DNA of 26,345 bases from a virus: IMG/VR virus record IMGVR_UViG_3300030451_001287, positions 1-26,345 of that record; one strand, written 5' to 3'. Shown piece by piece: positions 1 through 6,741 of this stretch. The notes under the pieces were generated by a model. It was not told where the DNA came from, did no database searches, and saw only the letters and a list, made by a program, of their open reading frames with translations. The position numbers were made by a program, and so were the translations under genes. The first letter of the stretch is position 1. Each line of letters starts with the position of its first letter.

Positions 1-58
1 TTTCTTCATCTAATAAATACTTCTCATTAGATGTATCTAAATACTTTTGAAGTTGCAT
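1..58 (-). CDS. Start of a gene that runs off the left edge
   Basis: An ATG at 56-58 opens a frame of 19 codons that is still open at the window edge, beginning MQLQKYLDTSNEKYLLDEE. The protein is not recognised. No good ribosome binding site is visible, since the bases before the ATG are AT-rich. The main support is a very good sigma-70-type promoter (90-118) about 25 nt upstream and pointing at it. In a T7-like layout this could be the first early gene, read by host RNA polymerase after entry. That role is inference. A short chance frame is the alternative. Confidence 0.45.
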   Translation of the reverse strand, partial: MQLQKYLDTSNEKYLLDEE

Positions 59-89
59 AATAAATAAAGCGGTTGTCTTTCACATCACT

Positions 90-118
90 ATTATAACCAC
101 TGGTTCCTACCTAGGCAA
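90..118 (-). promoter_or_regulatory. Sigma-70-type promoter reading leftwards
   Basis: On the minus strand the -35 box TTGCCT (113-118) and the -10 box TATAAT (90-95) are separated by exactly 17 nt. The -10 matches the consensus fully and the -35 matches at 4 of 6 positions. The spacer contains GGTAGGAA (104-111). Transcription would start near position 83, about 25 nt before the ATG at 58. This is the strongest promoter match seen in the window and suggests use by host RNA polymerase, as for T7 early genes. Confidence 0.62.
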
Positions 119-240
119 CCTCATGTCTTCATTCCCACATGAGTCCACTGAGTTCCATTGTTTATTCTTTTATTCAGTTATATTCAGTGATAACTATTGA
201 TATTCAATTCTAATTAGTGATGCATACAGATCGCGGCACT

Positions 241-265
241 ATTATAGGTAATTATTATTCCTACC
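241..265 (-). promoter_or_regulatory. Second promoter-like box sharing words with the one at 90
   Basis: The minus strand carries TATAATAGTG (237-246), identical to the ten bases around the -10 of the promoter at 90-118, and again GGTAGGAA (258-265) a short way upstream. The gap between the two words is 11 nt here and 8 nt there, and no clear -35 hexamer lies at 17 nt. A third GGTAGGAA lies at 334-341, with a TATAAT at 302-307. Tandem early promoters are a reasonable reading, but only the first has a clean two-box form. Confidence 0.35.
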
Positions 266-294
266 AGCTAGATAAATAATTATTTCTTATATGT

Positions 295-332
295 TTACAG
301 TATTATACAGTATATTACTGTATTATTCAGTA
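295..332. repeat. AT-rich imperfect inverted repeat built of TACAGTA/TACTGTA
   Basis: Repeated TACAGTA and TACTGTA words form a perfect small palindrome at 307-323 (TACAGTA, 3 nt, TACTGTA), with imperfect pairing continuing outwards to about 295 and 332. It lies in non-coding DNA between promoter-like boxes. It could bind a dimeric regulator or form a cruciform. Nothing in the sequence decides between these and simple AT-rich bias. Confidence 0.4.
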
Positions 333-403
333 ATTCCTACCCCACTGGGGGTGATTGAGTCCCGGCTACTACGATATATGCCTTCAGAAATTTATGTTAA
401 AAT

Positions 404-577
404 TTAAGGGAGTCTATGATTGATAGATTTTTTAGCTTCATCTAAGGAGTTATAGAACTTACAAGACCCTAAGAAGCAAGCTAAATACCGTTGAAAGTCA
501 GTTTTACCACCAGTAAGCCAATAAGAGTGTATTGTAGCACCTATAGAGTTAGAATATATTAAATTAGGTTTAATCAA
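404..577 (-). pseudogene. Possible small protein gene without a normal start, or a gene remnant
   Basis: This 57-codon frame ends at TAA (404-406), and its translation reads like a real globular protein, with stretches such as SYWLTGGKTDFQRYLACF and SLDEAKKSINHRLP. It has no ATG. The first usable start is TTG at 575-577. The same frame extends up to an ATG at 637, but one TAA at 599-601, inside a tract of tandem AACT units, interrupts it. It may start at TTG, or be a decayed gene of about 77 codons, or be the product of a sequencing error in the repeat. No function is recognised. It lies downstream of the terminase on the same strand. Confidence 0.38.
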
Positions 578-649
578 AGTTAGAGAAAAGTTAATTAGTT
601 AGTTAGTTAATGAGATATATGAGGAATATCCACTCATAGGATATTAGTA

Positions 650-722
650 AGGAGGAATTGTTTGTCGAAAGATAAACGGATTCCTCCTACAGGGGTTGGG
701 TCCACCCTTCCCTCTCCCTGTA
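650..722 (-). other. Two adjacent stem-loops downstream of the terminase
   Basis: Bases 650-658 pair with 680-688 (9 bp, AGGAGGAAT with ATTCCTCCT). An inner stem 660-666/671-677 follows across a small internal loop, capped by four bases. Right beside it, 688-694 pairs with 716-722 (TACAGGG with CCCTGTA), with a short GGG/CCC stem inside. No U-run follows on the minus strand, so a classical rho-independent terminator is unlikely. The long interrupted stem resembles an RNase III-type processing site, as known in T7, or a structure at the end of the late transcript. The function is inferred only. Confidence 0.45.
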
Positions 723-761
723 TAAGTGCAACACCAAGCAAAACGGTTGGTATAACTAAGA

Positions 762-2495
762 TTACATCCAAGTAGGAACAGAGCTATTATTTTCAATATT
801 TCTAGCTTTATCTTTTTGGTCTTTATTCATACCAAAGACTAGGTGGTTAGCGGAGCTATGAGGGTTATCTAAGAAGTCTTCTAGCATAGAGTTCCATTCA
901 TCACGTTTACGTGTCTTAATAGCCTCCAGAGCGCTAATAGACATAGCATCTGTAAAGTATTTAACACCTTGAGCTAGGCAGTCTAATCTATCATCATGTT
1001 TAACAGCACCTTTTTCTCTACACATTCTAGACATTTGATAGAATAGCATATAGAGTAGTCTTAATTCAGGAGGGGAGTCTGGGTTTGATTTATAGTCCCA
1101 TTCTATAACTGATTTATCAACCACCAATCTATGCTGATTAAGCACAGGTTCAAGGCTATCAATAATGCGGTCTTCTTTCCGTACATTAGCTCTAATTTCT
1201 TCAATATCTAAGAATTGATTAGTTTGTTGTAAATGTTTTTTAAATAATTCAGAAACTATTCCGTCTCCGAAATTTGTTTCAAGAACCAATTTAGTAACTT
1301 TATATCTTCTACAACCTTTGAGGATGTCGAGTAACGTAGCGTCGCTATATCCGTCTCTGTAGGAACGCATTTCATGTAAATAGAGAAACCCGTTTTTTTG
1401 AGAGATATAGGCGGCAGCCGTTTCATCTGTCCCTCGACCCGACGGGTCAACCGAGCAAATTGTTTCGGAGTAAGGAGTCCAGTCTCCAGATAATTGCATC
1501 GGAGAATAAAAATAATCTCCTGGGAGACCGACAGTGGGGAGGTTTCTAATGACGTTTGAGGGATCGGAGCACCAAATGACGTTATCGGGAGCAGTATCAG
1601 GGTTGACGCTGGTAACAACCAAGTCAGCCATTTTAAGAGGGAATTTTTCAGCATCACTAAGGGAAGTATCAAGTTGAAATTGAAGCATGAAATTACTTCT
1701 ACCCATAGATGCTTCACGTTCTATCAAATCATCATTATCAAAACGATCATCTGTAGTATCCCATTCCAAAGCACCATTATCTAAATCTTCTTGTATTTGA
1801 GGAGCTAATAAGCCTTCATACTGGGATAATTTATTTTTTCTTGGGTATCGGGCTGGCCAAACGAACGGACGGTAGTTACGCTCTGCCAGCTTACGATAAA
1901 CAGTAAAAGTAGTCTGAGGAGTCCCGAGATACATAATACGGCTATCATTTTTGGGTGTAAGGATAGATTCCGCTTCTGTACAAAGTTGTAAAAGTTTTTC
2001 ACGCATTAACTCGGTCATAGAATTGCCTGGAACTTCTATATCGTCCAGGATCATAAGGTCGGCTCGGCTTCCCGTGAGTTGTCCAGTTATTCCGACTGAC
2101 TTTACGCTTGGGGCTTGGTGAGGCGAACAGTTTACGTCGAAACTTATTCGGGACCATCTGGAATCGTCTGATTTGGGTTGAAGATGACTTAGCCATTGTG
2201 TTTCTATGATAAGTTTTTGTAAGAAGATCGACATATTATCCGCCCTCTCCTTAGAGGCGGAGATAATCATAATTTTTCTTTCTGGATCGTTAAAGAGAGT
2301 CCAGAGGACGAAGGCGCCTGTGATCCAACTTTTTCCAACACCACGGAAAGCTTGGATTTGAAGACGCTTAGGGCCATTTTGAAGATAGTCTGCGATTGCA
2401 TATTGAGCACGGGTTGGAGGTGGTAGGTCAAGCTGGGACCATAATGCTTGTAGAAATAGTTTAAAATCTTGTTGTAAGGCAGTTAAGGTATTCAT
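762..2495 (-). CDS. terL: Terminase large subunit (T7 gp19-like, DNA maturase B)
   Basis: This is the ATPase-nuclease motor that packs DNA into the prohead. At 577 aa it is close to T7 gp19. The Walker A motif is AFRGVGKS (residues 49-56) and the Walker B is LMILDDIE (147-154). A coupling motif LGTPQTT follows at 190-196. The RNase H-like nuclease half shows three acidic clusters: SVDPSGRG (D350), LETNFGDG (E406) and HDDRLD (D501, D502, D505). Its ATG overlaps the stop of the 727-aa gene by 4 nt (ATGA), which suggests translational coupling. It is the last gene of the late block, followed by about 760 nt with little coding content, as expected near a T7-like genome end. The assignment is firm. 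Confidence 0.95.
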   Translation of the reverse strand: MNTLTALQQDFKLFLQALWSQLDLPPPTRAQYAIADYLQNGPKRLQIQAFRGVGKSWITGAFVLWTLFNDPERKIMIISASKERADNMSIFLQKLIIETQWLSHLQPKSDDSRWSRISFDVNCSPHQAPSVKSVGITGQLTGSRADLMILDDIEVPGNSMTELMREKLLQLCTEAESILTPKNDSRIMYLGTPQTTFTVYRKLAERNYRPFVWPARYPRKNKLSQYEGLLAPQIQEDLDNGALEWDTTDDRFDNDDLIEREASMGRSNFMLQFQLDTSLSDAEKFPLKMADLVVTSVNPDTAPDNVIWCSDPSNVIRNLPTVGLPGDYFYSPMQLSGDWTPYSETICSVDPSGRGTDETAAAYISQKNGFLYLHEMRSYRDGYSDATLLDILKGCRRYKVTKLVLETNFGDGIVSELFKKHLQQTNQFLDIEEIRANVRKEDRIIDSLEPVLNQHRLVVDKSVIEWDYKSNPDSPPELRLLYMLFYQMSRMCREKGAVKHDDRLDCLAQGVKYFTDAMSISALEAIKTRKRDEWNSMLEDFLDNPHSSANHLVFGMNKDQKDKARNIENNSSVPTWM

Positions 2496-4675
2496 ATATC
2501 TAACTCACCTTGGTTTATATTCGTATCTTTCTTCTTGTAAGGACCACGTTTAGTATTTTTATTTACTGGTACTGTAGGTACATTTAGATCCATAGTTTGT
2601 TGCCTAGGATTAAATGGATTATCAACTCTTAAATCAAATACATCACTTAAGAATTTTTGAAGATTAAAATCTTGTGTACTAGGATGTGGTGATATTTCAG
2701 TTGCTTCTGTAGGAGCAGGTGTAGTAGTTACTGGTTGAGGATGTATTCCATTACGAGCAAGGAATGCTCTCACACCTTCTTGAGTTAGCGGCCCATTAAC
2801 TTTTACATTATATTCAAGGATAGTCTTACCTGATAAGACTCTAGGGTATCTAGGATCGTTACCAACACTAATTGAATCAATATCTTCTATACGGATAATA
2901 CCCTCAATAGGATTACCGTCTGAAGTTAAATGTAAATTAGGATTATAGTTTATAACTATACCAGGATATTCTAATTGTCCTTTTGCTGATTCTACGACCA
3001 TATCAAACGCATTTTTAGTATCAAATATAGGTCGATTATTTCTATCAGGTTCTACTACTATATGAAAATTCTTAGCATCACCAGTTATAAATTTAGGTGT
3101 ATAAGTCACACCACTTTGTAATGCAAGATCTTTTAATCTTTTCCAGATTTTATTACTTATTGCATAACCATGTTCTCCATAGACAACACCATGAATAAGT
3201 CGATCAATTCTTTCATTAAGAACTTCTCTTTGGTCTCTAAGTCCAGCAACCTCAGAACTACCAAAAGTCATAGAAGTTGATTTACCTGATAAACTTTCGA
3301 TTTGTTTAGTTAATGCATCTCTTTTAGTAGAAAGAAATTGGTAAAGTTTATTATACTTATCAATTTCTACTTTATTCATCCTTGATATTTCTTTATCTTT
3401 CCATGTCCTAGCATATTTCTGAGGCCAGCTAGATCTGAATTGATCTTTTAGTGATCTTCTAAATTTGCCAAGCTCAGACTCCATACTTATACGGTAGCCT
3501 TTAGTAGGATCACTACTTACCTTACCAAAGAAGTTTTTCTTTTTAATAATTTTAGGTAAGAATGTTTCACCAGTAATAGGATGAGTAAATCTAAAATTAG
3601 CTCTTTCGTTTACAAGCTCTAAAGGGTTTCTTCTATCTTTAATTCTATTCCAATTATTTGCTACATACTTATTTACTTCTTCATAGAATTGATATAAACC
3701 TTGTGTATTTTCATTACCTAGAGCAACTAATTCTTTATTAGCATCAGTAGTTTCTTTATTAATTAATGTAGGTCTTTGATTACCTTCATATCCAAAAGAA
3801 TTCCAACTAAGTCCAGATGTATCACCTTTATATAACGAAGCTAATGCATAAACAGAAGCAGGGTTTTCTGTTAGGCCAGGTATAATTGTTGATGGAGCTG
3901 TACGTTGTACACCTTCTACAAGGAATTTATACGTCTTAGCTATAGTAGCATAAGTTTCATGAGCTAATTTAGCCTGTGTGAAAGCAGGGCCATCCATATT
4001 AAAGATATCTTCAATAATAGCTTGAGCTGTAATATTTTTAGCATTTGAGCCAGGGACTGGTTTTATAACTTTAGTAGCAGGTGGTAATGCTTTATTTACC
4101 GGTAAGATTTGTGTACTAACTCCTGGTATTTGAGGTATTTTAGTAGGTAAAAATGGAAACACTTTACCTGTTCTAATCTGGTTAATTACATTAGCTTTTT
4201 TTACTATATCTTCATTAATACCAAGCATTCTATTAGCAAGCTTTGCAGTAGAATCAGTACCAAACTGATATACTGGACCTAATATTTCTCCTAAGAAATC
4301 AGCAGTATGCCATATTGTAGATTCTACAGGATACTCTGTCCAATTACCTTTAGTTTCTACCTTAGCTGCTTTTATAATTTCAATACCATCTAGTATTAAT
4401 TGCTGATTATCTGGTCCTAATCCTTCCCATTTATCTACAAACCATTGATTAATATTTTGATTAAGAGCTCCTCCTAGATCACGTTTGTTCCATTCATTAA
4501 TTAATGAGTACCCTTTTGGTTTTAAAGATCTTTTTCTATTTATAAGTAATTGTTCATAATTATTTAGTGAATCTTGAAAGGTAGGTTCTGGTTCATTATT
4601 AGGAGTACCTTGTCCAATAGTATGGCTATCAGGATAAAGTTCTTTCTGCTCTTTCTCATTCAGGAGTGTTTCCAT
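2492..4675 (-). CDS. Unrecognised 727-aa protein between the small and large terminase genes
   Basis: I do not recognise a family. The gene has a strong ribosome binding site (GGAGGTAATA before ATG) and is coupled to terL by ATGA, so it is clearly translated. The protein looks soluble and mixed helical. Residues 85-160 are conserved-looking and Trp-rich; a Pro-rich linker lies at about 170-210; a charged, helical, probably coiled-coil stretch occupies about 405-505. The region 520-640 looks beta-rich. The tail is Pro/Thr-rich and ends in a basic RGPYKKK patch like those in DNA-binding tails, then an acidic end. T7 has only small genes (18.5, 18.7) in this place. An ejected or capsid-associated protein, or a packaging accessory, is possible; neither is shown. 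Confidence 0.85.
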   Translation of the reverse strand: METLLNEKEQKELYPDSHTIGQGTPNNEPEPTFQDSLNNYEQLLINRKRSLKPKGYSLINEWNKRDLGGALNQNINQWFVDKWEGLGPDNQQLILDGIEIIKAAKVETKGNWTEYPVESTIWHTADFLGEILGPVYQFGTDSTAKLANRMLGINEDIVKKANVINQIRTGKVFPFLPTKIPQIPGVSTQILPVNKALPPATKVIKPVPGSNAKNITAQAIIEDIFNMDGPAFTQAKLAHETYATIAKTYKFLVEGVQRTAPSTIIPGLTENPASVYALASLYKGDTSGLSWNSFGYEGNQRPTLINKETTDANKELVALGNENTQGLYQFYEEVNKYVANNWNRIKDRRNPLELVNERANFRFTHPITGETFLPKIIKKKNFFGKVSSDPTKGYRISMESELGKFRRSLKDQFRSSWPQKYARTWKDKEISRMNKVEIDKYNKLYQFLSTKRDALTKQIESLSGKSTSMTFGSSEVAGLRDQREVLNERIDRLIHGVVYGEHGYAISNKIWKRLKDLALQSGVTYTPKFITGDAKNFHIVVEPDRNNRPIFDTKNAFDMVVESAKGQLEYPGIVINYNPNLHLTSDGNPIEGIIRIEDIDSISVGNDPRYPRVLSGKTILEYNVKVNGPLTQEGVRAFLARNGIHPQPVTTTPAPTEATEISPHPSTQDFNLQKFLSDVFDLRVDNPFNPRQQTMDLNVPTVPVNKNTKRGPYKKKDTNINQGELDI

Positions 4676-4677
4676 TA

Positions 4678-4920
4678 TTACCTCCTAGACCTTCCGCCTC
4701 TTCCACGATTTGTCTTCCGACTCTCTGCTTTGTACGAACCGTCTGGTTGTTTAGAAGCATCCATATTAGAAGATCTAATCTTTAATCGAGATCTTGCCGA
4801 TGCATGATCTCTTTTATATTTCTTTGAATGAGCATATTTCCCACCAGGACTATTATCCTTTACATGCTTAGCACGGGATTTAGCGTTGGTACGATACTGC
4901 TCTGTTGATGTTTTTGCCAT
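4678..4920 (-). CDS. Small, very basic protein of 80 aa
   Basis: The protein is rich in Lys, Arg and Ser throughout, with almost no hydrophobic residues, and ends RGRGGRSRR. It begins MAKTSTEQYRTNAKSRAK. From memory, proteins with this type of start recur in cyanophages, but I cannot verify a family. The composition fits binding to nucleic acid, and the position between the small terminase (41-nt overlap upstream) and the 727-aa gene fits a packaging or head-related role. Both are inferences. The start ATG at 4920 has a purine-rich AAGAGA a few bases upstream. Confidence 0.75.
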   Translation of the reverse strand: MAKTSTEQYRTNAKSRAKHVKDNSPGGKYAHSKKYKRDHASARSRLKIRSSNMDASKQPDGSYKAESRKTNRGRGGRSRR

Positions 4921-5146
4921 AAAGTCTCTTTTGTACTAGATCAGGATCTACTTGTGGAATAATTTTAGCTAATTTATCTAAAGGACTACCTTCTAGAGCA
5001 ATCCCACTTATATCATTTGTTTTTAACCAATCACATGCGGCTTTTAAGTCTTGTGTGGTAGCAGTGCCACTTCTGACTCTATTTAAAAATTCTGTTGTGA
5101 CAAGGCTATGTAATTCATTAAACTGGTCTTCTGTGGCTTTCTGCAT
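4880..5146 (-). CDS. terS: Terminase small subunit (T7 gp18-like, DNA maturase A)
   Basis: The 88-aa length matches T7 gp18 (89 aa). The N-terminal half has the helical pattern of small terminases: an ELHSLVTTEFLNRVRSG helix followed by a SGTATTQDLKAACDWLKTN segment, close to the usual 'G-x-A-T-x-x-D-L-x-x-A-x-x-F/W-L-K-x-N' pattern. This subunit recognises phage DNA and loads the large subunit. The order HNH gene, terS, two further genes, terL supports the call. The 3' end overlaps the basic 80-aa gene by 41 nt. No ribosome binding site is clear; translation may follow from the HNH gene, which ends 1 nt upstream. Confidence 0.75.
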   Translation of the reverse strand: MQKATEDQFNELHSLVTTEFLNRVRSGTATTQDLKAACDWLKTNDISGIALEGSPLDKLAKIIPQVDPDLVQKRLYGKNINRAVSYQR

Positions 5147-5147
5147 T

Positions 5148-5477
5148 TTATTTTATATGTGTTAAGATTAGTTGTTCTCGTTGAGGTCTATATCCAAATG
5201 TCTTTCGCATCCATCGTAGCCAATGACTACTACCTTTCCCTTGATTACACGCTTTGCAGGCAGGAACAAGATTGCTCGTAAGATCTTCTCCGCCAAAGCA
5301 CTTAGGTTTGACATGATCGAGTGTAAGTTCATTAATTTCATAGTTGTTTCCGCAATAAACACATGAACAATTAAAGTGCTCTTTAATAGCTCTTCTCCAA
5401 AGACGTCTAGCATCAGGACTTGTCATGGTTATTAGATTTTGTAAATAATGTTCGGGAGATGGTAGTAATGGGGTCAT
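5148..5477 (-). CDS. HNH endonuclease with a zinc-binding fold
   Basis: At 109 aa this is a compact HNH nuclease. CVYC (C39, C42) and CKAC (C74, C77) form the zinc site. The catalytic segment LTLDHVKPKCFGG (D54, H55) and the following N69 and N78 fit the beta-beta-alpha-metal fold. Its place directly before terS recalls phages in which an HNH protein works with the terminase to cut concatemers. A free-standing homing-type nuclease is the alternative. No strong ribosome binding site is seen; the preceding 39-aa gene ends 9 nt upstream. Confidence 0.88.
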   Translation of the reverse strand: MTPLLPSPEHYLQNLITMTSPDARRLWRRAIKEHFNCSCVYCGNNYEINELTLDHVKPKCFGGEDLTSNLVPACKACNQGKGSSHWLRWMRKTFGYRPQREQLILTHIK

Positions 5478-5486
5478 AAATTTAAA

Positions 5487-5606
5487 TTATTTCTTTCCTT
5501 TACTTTTAGATTTACTAGACTTTTTAAGACTTTTATTGTTTAATTCGTGTCTTTCTGATATAGTAGAAGTTTGAGCTCCAGATTCCATATCGATAGTATA
5601 AGCCAT
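5487..5606 (-). CDS. 39-aa Lys/Ser-rich protein
   Basis: This short frame begins MAYTIDMESGAQTSTISER and ends in a run of Lys and Ser (KKSSKSKSKGKK). The ATG at 5606 has GGAG nine bases upstream. It fits neatly between the 52-aa gene (22 nt upstream) and the HNH gene (9 nt downstream). The product is hydrophilic with a strongly basic tail; no function is recognised. Support is the ribosome binding site and the tight packing of the operon. Confidence 0.6.
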   Translation of the reverse strand: MAYTIDMESGAQTSTISERHELNNKSLKKSSKSKSKGKK

Positions 5607-5628
5607 TTAAGTTTTCTCCAGATGTTAC

Positions 5629-5787
5629 CTATTTTTTAGGGAATAAGTTTTTTTTAATTAATTCTACTGCTTTATCATCAATTGTATTATCAGTAGATTT
5701 AGAATATGCTTCTAATAGCTGTATTACAAGTTTCTTAACTGAATCAGATTGTAAAAATGTAAAGAGGATGGGTTTAATAATTAACAT
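5629..5787 (-). CDS. 52-aa conserved-looking small protein
   Basis: The protein begins MLIIKPILFTFLQSDSVKKL, continues with a helical VIQLLEAYSKSTDN segment and ends LIKKNLFPKK. From memory, small proteins with the pattern 'KP-x-L-F-T-F-L-x-S-D-x-V-K-x-L-V' are common in cyanophages; this was not checked. The hydrophobic N-terminal third could be amphipathic or membrane-associated. It starts 5 nt after the stop of the 43-aa gene. No clear ribosome binding site is present, so coupling is likely. The function is unknown. Confidence 0.7.
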   Translation of the reverse strand: MLIIKPILFTFLQSDSVKKLVIQLLEAYSKSTDNTIDDKAVELIKKNLFPKK

Positions 5788-5792
5788 TAGTA

Positions 5793-5924
5793 TTAAGTGG
5801 ATTTAGTGGTTTCAGATTTTTTAGTATAACGTCCTTTATTATCACGTTTAGTTTTAGCTTTTAGTGATGCTTTAGATTGTACTTCTGCTTCAGAAGCTGC
5901 TATTTTTTCAGATAAAGTACTCAT
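5793..5924 (-). CDS. 43-aa hydrophilic basic protein
   Basis: The ATG at 5922-5924 overlaps the TGA of the 219-aa gene as ATGA, a typical coupled start. The product begins MSTLSEKIAASEAEVQSK, a likely short amphipathic helix, and ends in a basic region containing KRDNKGRYTKK. It is not recognised. The overlap upstream and the 5-nt gap to the next gene are the main support for translation. Confidence 0.65.
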   Translation of the reverse strand: MSTLSEKIAASEAEVQSKASLKAKTKRDNKGRYTKKSETTKST

Positions 5925-6580
5925 TCTTTTAATTCTTCTTTAGGTAAAAGTGAAACAATTGGAACTATATCACTACACATAAAATCAATACGACTATTAG
6001 GTCTTAAAGTAAAACCTTTTTGTTGAAGTTCTGCACATTTAATTGCACGTGTAAGTTCATATTCCAATCTTAATTTTTGATCATGACGTTTAGCAATGGT
6101 TCTACATTGTTTTAAACCTTTTCGATCAAGGGGAATCATAAAGTTAAGTTGAAATCCCCAGTTTTCGCTAATAACATAACTTTCATCAGCTTCTGGATCT
6201 GTATCATTTCCCATATAAAATGGAGAGAATGTCATTGTAGATCCATTACATGATGAATTAGGTCCATAGTATTGACGAGACGGTGCTCCATTATTCTGGA
6301 ATTGCACCGCCTGATTGGTCACATTTCCAGTTGCAGCAGCAACAGGATTTGATACATTTGTTGTTTCAGGTTCTGTACTAGCGACTACAGGTGAACTTAT
6401 TGAGAGAATAAGGACAGTGATGTAGTTGTAGAGTTTGTTGTGATAGTTCTGTCTATATCTATTGTTTCTATCACGTCGGTTGTTGATCTGGAAACTGTTT
6501 CTAACTGAAATGGTTCTGCTGGATCTGTCAGAGAAAACGTTGAGAAATCTGCTGAAGGTGTTATATTTGTCCCAGCCCAT
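5921..6580 (-). CDS. 219-aa exported protein overlapping the previous gene by 184 nt
   Basis: The first ~50 residues are Arg/Asn-rich and are encoded in a second frame inside the 114-aa gene. A signal-like hydrophobic stretch YITVLILSISSPVVA (54-68) follows, then a Thr/Asn-rich segment and a conserved-looking body with GPNSSCNGSTMTFSPFYMGN and three further Cys. There is no ATG, GTG or TTG between residue 1 and the hydrophobic stretch, and the ATG at 6580 has GGTGGAG ten bases upstream, so I accept this start. The mature part is probably periplasmic or surface-exposed. From memory, similar Thr/Asn-rich secreted proteins occur beside a relative of the 114-aa gene in other cyanophages. The function is unknown. 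Confidence 0.78.
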   Translation of the reverse strand: MGWDKYNTFSRFLNVFSDRSSRTISVRNSFQINNRRDRNNRYRQNYHNKLYNYITVLILSISSPVVASTEPETTNVSNPVAAATGNVTNQAVQFQNNGAPSRQYYGPNSSCNGSTMTFSPFYMGNDTDPEADESYVISENWGFQLNFMIPLDRKGLKQCRTIAKRHDQKLRLEYELTRAIKCAELQQKGFTLRPNSRIDFMCSDIVPIVSLLPKEELKE

Positions 6581-6741
6581 GAGTTATATTCTCCACCGTA
6601 TACTTTTTGATCAACTGTTTCATTAATAGTTTGGGTAGTAGTTGTAGTTGATTGCATCGACCCTTGGGTGAAGGATGGGGTAATTTGATTTGCTTTAGCT
6701 GCTGGTGCTAGAATTAAAAGAAGAAGAATTAGTTTGTTCAT
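6397..6741 (-). CDS. 114-aa secreted Thr/Ser-rich protein
   Basis: A classic signal peptide (MNKLILLLLILAPAAKA) would be cut by signal peptidase I after residue 17; there is no lipobox Cys. The mature part is Thr/Ser-rich, with a TTTTT run, and probably beta-structured. The ATG at 6741 overlaps the TGA of the holin-like gene as ATGA. Its last 184 nt are also the start of the 219-aa gene in another frame. Placement beside a holin candidate invites comparison with T7 18.5/18.7 (overlapping spanin genes), but neither protein has a lipoprotein signal, so I do not call spanins. Confidence 0.8.
   Translation of the reverse strand: MNKLILLLLILAPAAKANQITPSFTQGSMQSTTTTTQTINETVDQKVYGGEYNSWAGTNITPSADFSTFSLTDPAEPFQLETVSRSTTDVIETIDIDRTITTNSTTTSLSLFSQ

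Noticed and set aside
340-375. tRNA-like 3' half (GATTGAGTCCCGGCTACT) as a possible attP site
   Set aside because: The T-loop and stem do not fit a tRNA (the loop would be 11 nt), and no integrase gene is in the window.
1256-1717. A 153-codon frame inside the large terminase gene, same strand, other frame
   Set aside because: The overlapping frame is the intact terminase with all motifs; the alternative product has no recognisable features and no ribosome binding site. The shorter frames at 1805-2002 and 1999-2196 are rejected for the same reason.
6397-6741. Rz/Rz1-type spanin pair
   Set aside because: The overlap and position fit, but there is no lipobox Cys in either protein and no typical i-spanin coiled coil after an N-terminal anchor.
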